Part shown: positions 1 through 8,513 of the stretch, in pieces
Layout of the letters: every line of letters starts with the position of its first letter
How positions within the stretch are numbered: the first letter of the stretch is position 1
Assembly: GCF_004102025.1 (NCBI RefSeq)
Contig: NZ_CP025228.1
Span: 3,720,001-3,784,000 of the forward strand
Source: Actinomyces qiguomingii
GTDB lineage: Bacteria; Actinomycetota; Actinomycetes; Actinomycetales; Actinomycetaceae
DNA: 64,000 nt
Direction of reading: 5' to 3'
Notes under the pieces: generated by a model
Told to the model about the DNA's origin: nothing
The model's database searches: none
The model's input: the letters and a program-made list of their open reading frames with translations, nothing else
Translations under genes and position numbers: made by a program

Positions 1-1291
1 TGCGCATGCGGTCCACGCGACGGCGCAGCTCGTCGATCTCCACGGGGCTGGAGTCCAGTTCCATGCGCAGCCGGGAGGCGGCCTCATCGATCAGGTCGAT
101 GGCCTTGTCGGGCAGCTGCCGGCCGGAGATATAGCGGTCGGACAGCGTGGCGGCGGCCACAAGCGCGCCGTCGGAAATAGTGACCTGGTGGTGGGCCTCG
201 TACTTGGGGGCGACGCCGCGCAGGATCGCAACCGTGTCATCCACCGAGGGCTCACCCACGTACACCTGCTGGAAGCGGCGCTCCAGGGCGGGGTCCTTCT
301 CCACGTGCTCGCGGTACTCATCCAGCGTGGTGGCACCCACCAGGCGTAGCTCGCCGCGTGCCAGCATGGGCTTGAGCATGTTGCCGGCGTCCATGGCGCC
401 CTCGGAACCGCCGCCCGCGCCGACGACGGTATGCAGCTCGTCGATGAAGGTGACAATCTCGCCGTCGGAGTCCTTGATCTCCTTCAGCACCGCCTTCAGG
501 CGCTCCTCGAACTCGCCGCGGTACTTGGCGCCGGCGACCATACCCGCCAGGTCCAGGGCCACGAGGCGCTTGCCACGCAGGGAGTCGGGGACGTCGCCGG
601 CGACGATGCGCTGGGCCAGTCCCTCCACGACGGCGGTCTTGCCGACGCCGGGCTCACCGATCAGGACGGGGTTGTTCTTGGTACGACGCGACAGCACCTG
701 CACCACCCGGCGGATCTCGGCGTCGCGGCCGATCACCGGGTCAAGCTTGCCCTCACGGGCGGCTCCGGTTAGGTCCGTGCCGTACTTCTCCAGGGACTTG
801 TAGGTGCCCTCGGGATTGGGTGAGGTGACGCGGGCGGAGCCGCGCACCTGCGGCAGGGCCTCGCGCAGGCTCGGGGCGGTGGCGCCGGCGTCGGCCAGCA
901 GTTTGGCGACGGGGTCGGCCGCGGGGTTGCCGGCAGCCAGGCCGATGAGCAGGTGCTCGGTGGAGACGTACTCGTCTCCCAGCTGCTTGGCCTCCTTGCC
1001 GGCGGCCTCCAGGGCGGCCAGGAAGGCGCGCGATGGCTGCGGCTGGGTGACCGAGGAGCCGGAGCTGGCCGGCAGCGAGGTCAGGACGCGGCGGGTGGCC
1101 GCGCCCACGGCCTGGCGGGCCGCGGCGTCGGGGACGACGGCGGCGAGCAGTCCGGCAGCAACACCGTCGGTCTGGGCCAGCAGCTCAGCAAGCAGGTGGG
1201 CGGAGTCGACCTGCGGGTTGCCCGCGGCGGCGGCCGCTTGCATGGCCCCGGAGATCGCCTCCTGTGAGCGGGTGGTGAAGTTGGTGTCCAT
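1..1291 (-). CDS. clpB: ATP-dependent chaperone ClpB, N-terminal part (runs off the left edge)
   Basis: Hsp100 AAA+ disaggregase that works with DnaK/DnaJ/GrpE to recover aggregated protein in the cytoplasm. The 430 codons present encode the Clp N-domain (about residues 5-150) and the first AAA+ module, with Walker A GEPGVGKT near residue 210 and Walker [13 protein letters not shown] near 280. The middle domain and second AAA+ module lie beyond the left edge. The ATG at 1289-1291 is preceded by a strong AAGGAGGT ribosome site. A HAIR operator lies about 70 bases upstream, as for actinobacterial clpB genes repressed by HspR, which is encoded in this window. Identity is certain; only the 3' half is missing. 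Confidence 0.97.
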   Translation of the reverse strand, partial: MDTNFTTRSQEAISGAMQAAAAAGNPQVDSAHLLAELLAQTDGVAAGLLAAVVPDAAARQAVGAATRRVLTSLPASSGSSVTQPQPSRAFLAALEAAGKEAKQLGDEYVSTEHLLIGLAAGNPAADPVAKLLADAGATAPSLREALPQVRGSARVTSPNPEGTYKSLEKYGTDLTGAAREGKLDPVIGRDAEIRRVVQVLSRRTKNNPVLIGEPGVGKTAVVEGLAQRIVAGDVPDSLRGKRLVALDLAGMVAGAKYRGEFEERLKAVLKEIKDSDGEIVTFIDELHTVVGAGGGSEGAMDAGNMLKPMLARGELRLVGATTLDEYREHVEKDPALERRFQQVYVGEPSVDDTVAILRGVAPKYEAHHQVTISDGALVAAATLSDRYISGRQLPDKAIDLIDEAASRLRMELDSSPVEIDELRRRVDRMR

Positions 1292-1361
1292 ACGGGACCT
1301 CCTTGACGTGGGCGCCCGGACTCATGCGGTCCGATGTTCTGCACGCCTCAACCGCCGTAGC

Positions 1362-1382
1362 CTTGAGTCTATTCCACTCAAC
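1362..1382. promoter_or_regulatory. HAIR operator (HspR site) upstream of clpB
   Basis: CTTGAGT, seven bases, ACTCAAC: 13 of 14 positions match the HspR-associated inverted repeat CTTGAGT-N7-ACTCAAG. It lies in the clpB promoter region. HspR is encoded at 7968-8513. Confidence 0.85.
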
Positions 1383-1586
1383 TTTACGGGTGGATGCCCG
1401 CAAGCACCACGCCCCGCCGCGCCCTTGAAAGCGGAAAAACCAACCAGACTCGCATCTACAACGAGAGCACAGCGGCCCCGTGACATTCACCGCATGGGCA
1501 GCCCTACCCATTTCGTTACCGGCTGCGATTCCGTAACCTACCGGTGTCCGCAATAACAGTTGAACACCTGAGATCTGGAGACCCCC

Positions 1587-2345
1587 ATGAAACGCCTGCC
1601 CCGCATGGTGACCGTAGTCGCCACCACCCTGACCGCAGTCGCGCTGACCGCGTCGATTTCCGCCTGCTCCTCCAACTCCGACGACTCCGAGGATCGCAAC
1701 GCCGATCAGGAGGTCACCGCCGGCACCGACAGTGACGCCGGCACCGACGCGGACGCGGACGCGGACAGTGACGCCGACAGTGACGATGCGGCCAAGTCCG
1801 AGCCCACCGTCCCCGACGGCTACACCCTCACCGAGGTGCCCGACGCCGACCTGTCCCTCGCCGTTCCCTCCGACTGGAGCACCGTCACCGGCGCCGAGAT
1901 ATCCTCACAGACCGAACTGGTCGACGCCATCGCTACAACCACCGGGCGCACCTCCGAGGAGGTGCGCACCGCAATGGAGTCCCTGGCCCTGTGGAGTATG
2001 GACACCAGCGGCACCAAGGACTACGACGAGAACCTGAATGTCGAGCTCGTGGAGCAGCGGTACGCGGTACCCACCGAGGACGAAATGGCTCAGGTGCTGG
2101 AAAACCAGGCCAACGCGTCCGCAAACACGACCATGACTCCCGACTCCTACACCACGACCACCACTGCGAGCGGAGACGACGCCGTGCTGCAGAGTTACAC
2201 CCTGCAGATCGGCGACAACACCACCAAGGGCGCCTACGTAGTCGTCCCGGCGAAGGGTGGTGACGCCTACGCCCTGATCGCCATCAGCACGGCAACCGCC
2301 GAACGTACACGGGAGCTGGCTGACGTGGTCCTTGCCTCACTCTGA
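1587..2345 (+). CDS. Lipoprotein, paralogue 1 of 3 (Sec signal; LpqN/PsbP-like, tentative)
   Basis: Secreted lipoprotein of 252 aa, function unknown. A Sec-type signal with lipobox ISAC puts the lipidated Cys at residue 27. An Asp/Ala/Ser-rich spacer (about 30-70) follows, then a mostly beta globular domain opening with PDGYTLTEVPD and SLAVPSDWSTV. That opening resembles the LpqN/PsbP-like fold, but this is only a pattern judgement. The C-terminus ERTRELADVVLASL recurs in the two following genes and in a relic at 4089-4133, so the three genes are tandem duplicates. The ATG follows GGAG at a suitable distance. Unlike its two paralogues the signal peptide has no twin arginine. Confidence 0.75.
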   Translation: MKRLPRMVTVVATTLTAVALTASISACSSNSDDSEDRNADQEVTAGTDSDAGTDADADADSDADSDDAAKSEPTVPDGYTLTEVPDADLSLAVPSDWSTVTGAEISSQTELVDAIATTTGRTSEEVRTAMESLALWSMDTSGTKDYDENLNVELVEQRYAVPTEDEMAQVLENQANASANTTMTPDSYTTTTTASGDDAVLQSYTLQIGDNTTKGAYVVVPAKGGDAYALIAISTATAERTRELADVVLASL

Positions 2346-2363
2346 TCTGAGACACCCCGGCGC

Positions 2364-2387
2364 CCGTTTCGTTACCGTTGGGGCGGG
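2364..2387 (+). repeat. Duplicated leader motif upstream of lipoproteins 2 and 3
   Basis: A GTTTCGTTACCGTTGGGGCG block at about 2366-2385 recurs with one change at 3185-3207, each time just after a lipoprotein stop codon and 100-112 bases before the next ATG. A shorter version, TTTCGTTACCG, lies at 1511-1521 before lipoprotein 1. The upstream regions were duplicated along with the genes. The block may be a promoter element, or simply inherited sequence. Confidence 0.5.
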
Positions 2388-2475
2388 GCGCGCACGCGTT
2401 CCCGCCCCAACGGCTTCAAGTCGACTAAATGAACGCAGCAATCGACCACGACCATTCCGCCGAGAAGGACTCCCC

Positions 2476-3165
2476 ATGGCCTACTTTTCCCGTAGAACCG
2501 CTCTGACCACCGCATTCGCTGGCGTGCTGGCGGCTTCGCTCACCGCCTGCTCCAACTCCGACGACACGCAGAACACCAGCGCCGCCAGCCCGGAGGTCGC
2601 CGAGGCCACGGCTCCGGCCGAGACGGACGGCGATTCGAACTCGACCACCACCGTCCCCGACGGGTACATGACCGTGGAGATCCCGGACACCACCGTCACC
2701 TTTGCGGTTCCCTCCGACTGGAGCGTGCTCGCCAGCAACGATATCGATGACGACGAGCGCTTGAATGCCTTCGTTCAGTCCACGGGCCTGGACGCAGAGA
2801 CCGTGCGGCTGAAGCTCGAGGGGCACTCCGTGTTTGCCACCAGCGGCGCGCAGTCCGGCGCAACCGAGGAGATCAGCGTCCAGACCGACAGTCGGATGAC
2901 CAAGTTGCGTACGGAGGAGGAGATCTCCGCAGATATGGAGGAGAGCGGCCTCAAATTCGATGGCCTCAGCATTAGTACCGCGACGACGGGCAGCGGTGCT
3001 GAGGCCAGGCGCATGTCCTACTCCCTGGATGCGCTGCAGACGCACACGGCCCTGCTCAACACACTCAACCCGGATGCCCCCGGGATCATCCTTTTCGCCG
3101 TCACCAGCACCGACTCCGCCGAGCGCACCCAGGAGCTGGCCGACGCGATTCTCGGATCGATCTAA
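2476..3165 (+). CDS. Lipoprotein, paralogue 2 of 3 (Tat-type signal)
   Basis: 229-aa secreted lipoprotein, function unknown. The signal peptide carries a twin-arginine motif (FSRRTAL, residues 4-10) and a lipobox LTAC with the lipidated Cys at 25, which suggests Tat export followed by lipidation. A short Ser/Ala/Glu linker leads to the same domain as its neighbours (VPDGYMTVEIPDTTVTFAVP, then SDWSVL). It ends ERTQELADAILGSI. The start is placed at the ATG after GAGAAGGA; a longer frame opening at 2332 would overlap the previous gene and lacks a ribosome site. Paralogous with the genes at 1587 and 3287. Confidence 0.75.
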   Translation: MAYFSRRTALTTAFAGVLAASLTACSNSDDTQNTSAASPEVAEATAPAETDGDSNSTTTVPDGYMTVEIPDTTVTFAVPSDWSVLASNDIDDDERLNAFVQSTGLDAETVRLKLEGHSVFATSGAQSGATEEISVQTDSRMTKLRTEEEISADMEESGLKFDGLSISTATTGSGAEARRMSYSLDALQTHTALLNTLNPDAPGIILFAVTSTDSAERTQELADAILGSI

Positions 3166-3286
3166 TCCAAGACATACTGGCCCCTGTTTCGTCACCGTTG
3201 GGGCGGGAGCTCATGCAGACACCGTCCCTCGGTGTCGATCGGGAGCCAAAGTCCCGACCTGCCGGATTAACTTGGATTGGAGCCCC

Positions 3287-3934
3287 ATGTCCCACCACTC
3301 CCGCCGAAAGGTCCTCGCCTCTGGTCTGGCTGCCGGTCTGACGGCCGCCGTATCACTCACTGTGGCGGCCTGCGACTCCACCTCTGACGCCGAGCCGTCC
3401 CCCGGGCCGACCGCGCCCGACGGATACACCCTCACCGAGGTTCCGGGATTTAGCTTCTCGCTGGCGGTTCCAGCCGGCTGGACCACGCTGACCCACGACG
3501 ACCTGGACGACGACGAGCTCGTGAAGACGGTGGCTGGCGCACTCAACCAGGATCCAGGTTCGCTGCGCGAAAGTGTCGAGACCTTCCACCTGATCAGCGT
3601 GGACGCGGACGCGACCGACTTCGCAGAGAATCTGGTGGTCTCTCAGTATGAGCTTGAGGATGGTCTGCCGCCCGAGGAGGAGCTGGCCGAGGTGACCGAA
3701 GGCCATCAGGTCGACTACAGCGACTACGCGCAACGGACCACCGGTAGCGGCGGGCAGGCGGCGCTCTACACGGCTGGCGGTGCTCGCAGCTCTGGCGGTT
3801 CCTTCAACATCGCCTTCCTGGCGGTCCGGGGGGATGCCGGCACTGCCGCGGGCACAGTCACCTTCGTCCTCATTGAGGCAGCCTCTGCCGATCGCGCCCG
3901 TGAGCTGGCCGACGTCGTCATTGCGTCCGTTTGA
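3287..3934 (+). CDS. Lipoprotein, paralogue 3 of 3 (Tat-type signal)
   Basis: 215-aa secreted lipoprotein of the same tandem family. Residues 5-10 SRRKVL give a twin-arginine signal; the lipobox VAAC places the lipidated Cys at 29. The mature domain begins APDGYTLTEVPGFSFSLAVP and ends DRARELADVVIASV. The start was chosen at the ATG beside the twin-arginine segment rather than an upstream in-frame codon that would run through the preceding intergenic region. Role unknown; the shared SLAVP-x-(D/G)W core suggests one ligand or partner type for the three proteins. Confidence 0.75.
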   Translation: MSHHSRRKVLASGLAAGLTAAVSLTVAACDSTSDAEPSPGPTAPDGYTLTEVPGFSFSLAVPAGWTTLTHDDLDDDELVKTVAGALNQDPGSLRESVETFHLISVDADATDFAENLVVSQYELEDGLPPEEELAEVTEGHQVDYSDYAQRTTGSGGQAALYTAGGARSSGGSFNIAFLAVRGDAGTAAGTVTFVLIEAASADRARELADVVIASV

Positions 3935-3970
3935 CAATACGCGCCTCAGCAACGCCTGCCCCACTCACCC

Positions 3971-4133
3971 ATGAGAAAGTCATCATCACCCGCTCCAATC
4001 GCATGCCCCGCCCATTGGCCCTGACCGCAACCGGCCTGATCGCCGTGGCCTGATCCTGCCCATGATCGTCTTCCGCACCTCCTGAGCCGAACGCAACCAG
4101 GAGATCGCTGACGCCGTGCTCGCCTCCCTGTGA
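3971..4133 (+). pseudogene. Relic of a fourth lipoprotein paralogue
   Basis: The end of this stretch (4089-4133) reads ERNQEIADAVLASL-stop, clearly the C-terminal tail of the lipoproteins upstream. Before it, 4003-4053 reads a short signal-like peptide MPRPLALTATGLIAVA-stop. The whole middle of the gene is gone and the two ends are in different frames, so nothing functional is made. It accounts for most of the 278-base gap between 3934 and 4213. Confidence 0.65.
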
Positions 4134-4212
4134 GCCGACATCAGTCAAACCGTGTCATACTGCACGGCAGGGATGCCGACCGGCTTCCCGTTGGTCGACG
4201 AAAGGAAGCGCT

Positions 4213-4395
4213 ATGGGACTGGATGACCTGAAGAAGAAGGCCGAGGGCGTCGTCAGCTCCGAGAAGGCCGAGGCGGTCTCCGACAAGGTCCTCGACACTG
4301 CAGCTGCGGCCGCCAAGAAGGTGACCGGCGGGAAATTCGACTCCAAGATCGACTCCGCTCGCGACGCCGCCGACAAGGCCATCGGCAACGAATGA
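4213..4395 (+). CDS. Small MT0933-like antitoxin-family protein
   Basis: 60-aa, Lys/Ala/Asp-rich helical protein (MGLDDLKKKAEG to DKAIGNE). The composition and the DK-x-xD-A-AA pattern match the short actinobacterial proteins annotated as MT0933/Rv0909-like antitoxins. No toxin partner gene lies beside it: the next gene is a peptidase and the previous one a relic. The name therefore reflects family resemblance only, and a stress-type role is equally possible. A good AAAGGA ribosome site precedes the ATG. Confidence 0.65.
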   Translation: MGLDDLKKKAEGVVSSEKAEAVSDKVLDTAAAAAKKVTGGKFDSKIDSARDAADKAIGNE

Positions 4396-4443
4396 TGCCC
4401 GCAGGGGTATCGCCAGGCACCGACCGGCCGTAAAGTCGGCCAG

Positions 4444-6729
4444 GTGACTACAACGCCCGCCTCCCCTCCGTCCGAACTCGCGCCCGTCCCCGACTGGCTC
4501 GATGAGATTGAGGGGGAGCGGGCGCTTTCATGGGTGGCGCAACGCAATGCCGCCACCCGTACCGCCTACGACGACTCCCCCGGTTTCGCTGAACTACGCG
4601 CGGATATCGAGGCGATCCTGGACGCTCCCGACCGCATCCCCCGGGTCGGAGAGGCAGTAAGCGTCCTGTACAACTTCTGGACCGACGCCGCCCACCCGCG
4701 GGGAGTGTGGCGGCGTACCACCTGGGATTCCTACCGGGTCGGCGCCCCGGACTCCACGGCCGCCGGCAACACCGACTGGGAGGTGCTGCTGGACCTTGAT
4801 GCGCTCGGCGCGGCCGAGGACACCACCTGGGTATGGCACGGCGCCTCCGTTCTTCGCACCGGGCCCCTGGCCGGCCGCCGCGCCCTGGTAACCCTGTCCG
4901 ACGGCGGCGCCGACACCGACGTCACCCGCGAATTCGATCTAGACACGCGCCGCTTCGTCCCCGCCGGTTCACACGCCGCGGCCGGCTTTGCCCGCCAGCC
5001 CTCCAAGGGCTTCCTGGCCTGGGGCGACGAGGCCGGCCAGACGGCGCTGCTGGCCGATGATTTCGGCACCGGTTCCCTGTCGCCAGCCGGCTACCCGCGG
5101 CAGGTACGCCGCCTGCGCCGCGGCCAGAGCCCGCAGGAGGCGGAGGTGCTGCTCACCGCGGCGGCCGACGACAATGGTGCCTGGGCCTACCACGACCCGT
5201 GGGGACGCACCTGGCTGCTGACGCACCCGGACTTCTACACCGAGGAGCTGTGGCTGCTGCCCGACGGCGCCACGACCTTCACCGCTGACGCAGGCGCCCG
5301 GCAACTGGCGCAGGCGGGCACGGCAGTGGCCCCGGGAGCCCTACATGTGGAAGTGCCTGCATCTGCGGCGGTCACTCCCGCCTGGGACCTGCTATTGATC
5401 GAGCTGCGCGAGGACTGGCAGCTCGACACTGGACGCGTCTATCCGGCAGGATCGCTTTTGACCGCCCCGATCGATGCCTTCCTGGAAGGTTCCCGGAACC
5501 TGACGGTGCTGTTCACCCCCACTCCGTCGACCTCGCTCAGCGAATTCACCATCACCGCCAACCACCTGGTGCTAACACTGTTGGACGACTGCGTGAACGC
5601 CTTGGAGGTGCTGACCCCCGCCGCACCGGACGGCACCGGCCCCTGGTCACGGCATCGCCCAGAGCTGGGCCCGCTGGCCGGGCAGGAGGCCCCCGCCGCT
5701 CCATCCATCTCCGCGGACCCGACGCTGCTGCGGCCCGGACGAGCCCTGATCGACGTCTCTGCAGGCGCCGTCGACCCCTACCGCAGCGACCGGTTGTGGC
5801 TCACCGTCTCCTCTTTCACCCGGCCTACCACTCTCACGGTCGGTGAGCTGAATGCGGACGGCGAACTGCACGACGTCGAGGTGCTGCGGGAGGCGCCCCC
5901 GCGCTTCGATGCCAGCGGCGTCGCGGTCAGCCAGCACGTGGCCATCTCCGATGACGGCACCCGGGTGCCCTATTTCCAGATCGGCCGGCCTGGGAACGAT
6001 CAGGACGGCGAGCGGCAACCGGCGCCAACACTGCTGTATGGCTACGGCGGATTCGAGGTGTCACTGGGCATCAGCTACCCGCCCATCACCGGGCGGGCCT
6101 GGCTGGAGCGGGGCGGCACCTACGTGGTGGCCAACATACGGGGAGGCGGTGAGTACGGGCCCGCCTGGCACCGGGCGGGATTGCAGCAGCACCGGCATCG
6201 GGTCTATGAGGACTTCGCGGCCGTGGCTCGATCGCTGGTGGAACGGGGCGTTACCACCCCGCAGCGCCTGGCGGTGCACGGCGGCTCGAACGGCGGGCTG
6301 CTGGTGGGGGTCATGCTCACCCGCTACCCACAGTTGGTGGGAGCGGTGGTATGCGAGGTGCCGCTGCTGGACATGCGGCGCTACCATCGCCTGCTGGCGG
6401 GCGCCTCCTGGAAAGCCGAGTACGGCGATCCGGACGAGGCGGAGCAGTGGGAGTTTATTCGCGAATTCTCTCCCTTCCACCTGCTTCAACCCGGGCTGAC
6501 CTACCCGCCGGTGCTGCTGGTGACCTCCACCCGGGATGACCGAGTGCACCCGGCCCATGCACGCACGATGGCCTACCGCATGCTGGAACTGGGGCAGGAC
6601 GTCACCTACTTCGAGAACAGCGAGGGCGGTCACGGCCGGGCATCCACCAATGCCCAGAGGGCCTACATGTACGCCCTGGAGCACGAGTTCGCCTGGCGGG
6701 CGCTGACCAGACCACCGACGAATCGCTGA
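4444..6729 (+). CDS. Prolyl oligopeptidase family serine peptidase (S9)
   Basis: 761-aa cytoplasmic peptidase; there is no signal peptide. The N-terminal half is the S9 beta-propeller, and the C-terminal half is the alpha/beta-hydrolase domain starting near YGYGGFEVS. The catalytic triad is visible: Ser615 in GGSNGGL, Asp698 or Asp699 in STRDDRVHP, and His730 in EGGHGR. Length and motifs fit prolyl oligopeptidase/oligopeptidase B-type enzymes that trim short peptides. The start is a GTG at 4444; nothing upstream in frame is better. It stands alone, 48 bases after the small antitoxin-like gene. Confidence 0.92.
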   Translation: MTTTPASPPSELAPVPDWLDEIEGERALSWVAQRNAATRTAYDDSPGFAELRADIEAILDAPDRIPRVGEAVSVLYNFWTDAAHPRGVWRRTTWDSYRVGAPDSTAAGNTDWEVLLDLDALGAAEDTTWVWHGASVLRTGPLAGRRALVTLSDGGADTDVTREFDLDTRRFVPAGSHAAAGFARQPSKGFLAWGDEAGQTALLADDFGTGSLSPAGYPRQVRRLRRGQSPQEAEVLLTAAADDNGAWAYHDPWGRTWLLTHPDFYTEELWLLPDGATTFTADAGARQLAQAGTAVAPGALHVEVPASAAVTPAWDLLLIELREDWQLDTGRVYPAGSLLTAPIDAFLEGSRNLTVLFTPTPSTSLSEFTITANHLVLTLLDDCVNALEVLTPAAPDGTGPWSRHRPELGPLAGQEAPAAPSISADPTLLRPGRALIDVSAGAVDPYRSDRLWLTVSSFTRPTTLTVGELNADGELHDVEVLREAPPRFDASGVAVSQHVAISDDGTRVPYFQIGRPGNDQDGERQPAPTLLYGYGGFEVSLGISYPPITGRAWLERGGTYVVANIRGGGEYGPAWHRAGLQQHRHRVYEDFAAVARSLVERGVTTPQRLAVHGGSNGGLLVGVMLTRYPQLVGAVVCEVPLLDMRRYHRLLAGASWKAEYGDPDEAEQWEFIREFSPFHLLQPGLTYPPVLLVTSTRDDRVHPAHARTMAYRMLELGQDVTYFENSEGGHGRASTNAQRAYMYALEHEFAWRALTRPPTNR

Positions 6730-6784
6730 CATACCAGGCCCGGGCGCGGCGGTCAGGGGCCCGGCACCGATCCCAGCAAACGCC

Positions 6785-7447
6785 TCAGCGGCGGGCGCGG
6801 AAGGCGCCAACCACAGTCACCACCAGCCCCGCCACACCAGTGGCGCCGGCGCCCAGAATCAGCGCGGTGGCCACCGGAAGTCGATCGAAGTTCATGGCCG
6901 GCCCGGCCATCAGCCCCGTGGTGCCCGCGGGGCAGGTGACGGTGTGGGTGCCGGTTTGCGATGCGGTGAACACGGCGTAGGGCACGCCCTCCTGCGGGAT
7001 GTCTAGCACACCCGCAACGCCGTCCGGCCCTGTGACCACGCACCCGGAGGTCGCCGACACGGCACTGCCGTACAGCCCCGTTGTGGTGCCCGCCCTGAGG
7101 TAGACGGCGCCGTCGGAACCCAGCTGAACGCCCCGAGTGGGGGATCCGTCCACCACCGTCAGCACACCGATCACCAGCAGCAGTGGCGGTACCACCAGCA
7201 TGAGCACCAGGCCGAGTCCGAGGGTGCGCCACCGCCTTCGGCCCCGCCGACGCGCGGAGCCGAGCGAAAGGCCGGCAGGACCGCTTCGACCGGCATCGTT
7301 GGCTGCATCTGCACCGGACCGCCGAACCCCGGTAGTGCGCCCGGACGGCGGCTCAATGCCCTGCTCGCGCAGGTGGGCAGCAAGCTCCTCCGGGCTGACG
7401 CGCTTACCGTAGCGGGGCTGGCCGTCCTCGGTCTCGTAAGCCGCCAC
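6785..7447 (-). CDS. Two-pass membrane protein, unknown function
   Basis: About 220 aa. An N-terminal cytoplasmic segment with a basic stretch (ARRRGRRRWR) leads into a first membrane helix (LGLGLVLMLVVPPLLLVIGV). An extracytoplasmic domain of about 90 residues with two Cys (SGCVVTG and VTCPAG) follows, then a second membrane helix near the C-terminus (VATALILGAGATGVAGLVVT) and a basic tail. The two Cys could form a disulfide outside the cell. The GTG at 7445-7447 is chosen because it lies 25 bases after the upstream gene's stop, whereas a longer frame would overlap that gene. Probably co-transcribed with the gene at 7473. No recognised family. Confidence 0.6.
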   Translation of the reverse strand: MAAYETEDGQPRYGKRVSPEELAAHLREQGIEPPSGRTTGVRRSGADAANDAGRSGPAGLSLGSARRRGRRRWRTLGLGLVLMLVVPPLLLVIGVLTVVDGSPTRGVQLGSDGAVYLRAGTTTGLYGSAVSATSGCVVTGPDGVAGVLDIPQEGVPYAVFTASQTGTHTVTCPAGTTGLMAGPAMNFDRLPVATALILGAGATGVAGLVVTVVGAFRARR

Positions 7448-7472
7448 CGACGATCCCTGATTCAGCCGCGCG

Positions 7473-7919
7473 TCAGGCGGCGTTAGCCTTCGGGGAGCCG
7501 ACCTTCGCCGCAATCTCAATGATCAGGCGCAGAATAAGGATATTCACCAGGGTCTGCGGGAGGTCGAAGATAAGCCTGAGCAGGAAGCCGACGAAGTTGA
7601 ATTCGTTGGTGAAGGTGTTGAAGTTGACATAAAATGCGCTGAAGACCAACGCCACCACATACAAGACGAGCCCAATGGTGAAGATCGTCTTGCCGTACTT
7701 GGACGCAAAGTCGCGCGCGCCGTCGAACAGGTTATTCATCAGGGACTCGGTCTTGACCGCAGCGGGGGCCTGCGCGTATTGAGCGCCGGCATAGGACGCC
7801 TGCTGGTACTGGCCGGGCTGAGCCTGGTACTGGGTCGGCTGCTGCGAGTTGTAGCTGGCGGCTGCAGAGCCGGCCGATGGCGGGATGTACGGCTGTCCGG
7901 GGTTGGGGGGCTGAGTCAT
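7473..7919 (-). CDS. DUF4282-like membrane protein with Gln/Ala/Tyr-rich N-terminus
   Basis: 148 aa. Residues 1-60 are Pro/Gln/Tyr/Ala-rich and likely disordered (PTQYQAQPGQYQQ). Two hydrophobic helices follow (TIFTIGLVLYVVALVFSAFY and FVGFLLRLIFDLPQTLVNIL). The end LILRLIIEIAAKVG fits the R-x-x-x-E pattern of DUF4282 proteins, which I recognise only by layout. It lies downstream of hspR in the same direction, 48 bases from the hspR stop, so it may share heat-shock transcripts; the intervening sequence shows no strong terminator. Confidence 0.6.
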   Translation of the reverse strand: MTQPPNPGQPYIPPSAGSAAASYNSQQPTQYQAQPGQYQQASYAGAQYAQAPAAVKTESLMNNLFDGARDFASKYGKTIFTIGLVLYVVALVFSAFYVNFNTFTNEFNFVGFLLRLIFDLPQTLVNILILRLIIEIAAKVGSPKANAA

Positions 7920-7967
7920 TTGGTGCAGTCCTTCACTTCGTGTTGCAGTAACACCATCAGCCTACCG

Positions 7968-8513
7968 TCAGAATCCGGGCACCCGCCCGCCTGGCCACGA
8001 GTGGCGCACCACAATAGCGGTGCCGGGACGCCGCTGCGTGGCGGACACGGCGTCCCCCGCATCGGCTGCGCTGCCCGCCGGTCCTCCCCCAGCGCCCCTT
8101 CGGGAGCGGGCGCGCCGACCGGAGGGAACCGGGAGCACCTGCACCTCGCCGTCGGCGGCCGCGGCGAAGACCCGCTCGACGGCCTCCTGCCGGGCGCGCA
8201 GCGCCCGATTCTCCTCCTCCAGGCGCTCCAGCCGCCGCTCCAAATCGAGTATGCGGCGGATGCCCTCCAAGTTGACGCCCTCCTGGCTCAGCATCTGCAC
8301 ACGCCGCAGCCGCTGCACATCCCGGTGGGAATAGCGGCGCCCCCGCCCGGACGCGCGGGCGGGGGTGACCAGCCCCAGCCGGTCGTACTGCCGGAGGGTC
8401 TGGGGGTGCATGCCCGCCAGTTCGGCGGCCACGGAGATGACGTAGACGGCCCGTTCGTCGGCGTCCTCGGCGAGGAAGTCGACGCCCTGGCCCGTCAATC
8501 GTCGCGTGGTCAC
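7968..8513 (-). CDS. hspR: Heat-shock repressor HspR (MerR family)
   Basis: 181-aa MerR-type regulator that binds HAIR sites with DnaK as co-repressor. The helix-turn-helix is at about residues 26-65 (VYVISVAAELAGMHPQTLRQ, then YDRLGLV). A coiled coil rich in Arg/Leu/Glu follows (LDLERRLERLEEENRALRAR), and then a low-complexity Gly/Ala/Arg tail. It starts with GTG overlapping the dnaJ stop (GTGA), so it is the last gene of the dnaK operon, the usual actinobacterial order. HAIR sites are present before dnaK (two) and clpB (one), which implies autoregulation. Confidence 0.93.
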   Translation of the reverse strand: MTTRRLTGQGVDFLAEDADERAVYVISVAAELAGMHPQTLRQYDRLGLVTPARASGRGRRYSHRDVQRLRRVQMLSQEGVNLEGIRRILDLERRLERLEEENRALRARQEAVERVFAAAADGEVQVLPVPSGRRARSRRGAGGGPAGSAADAGDAVSATQRRPGTAIVVRHSWPGGRVPGF

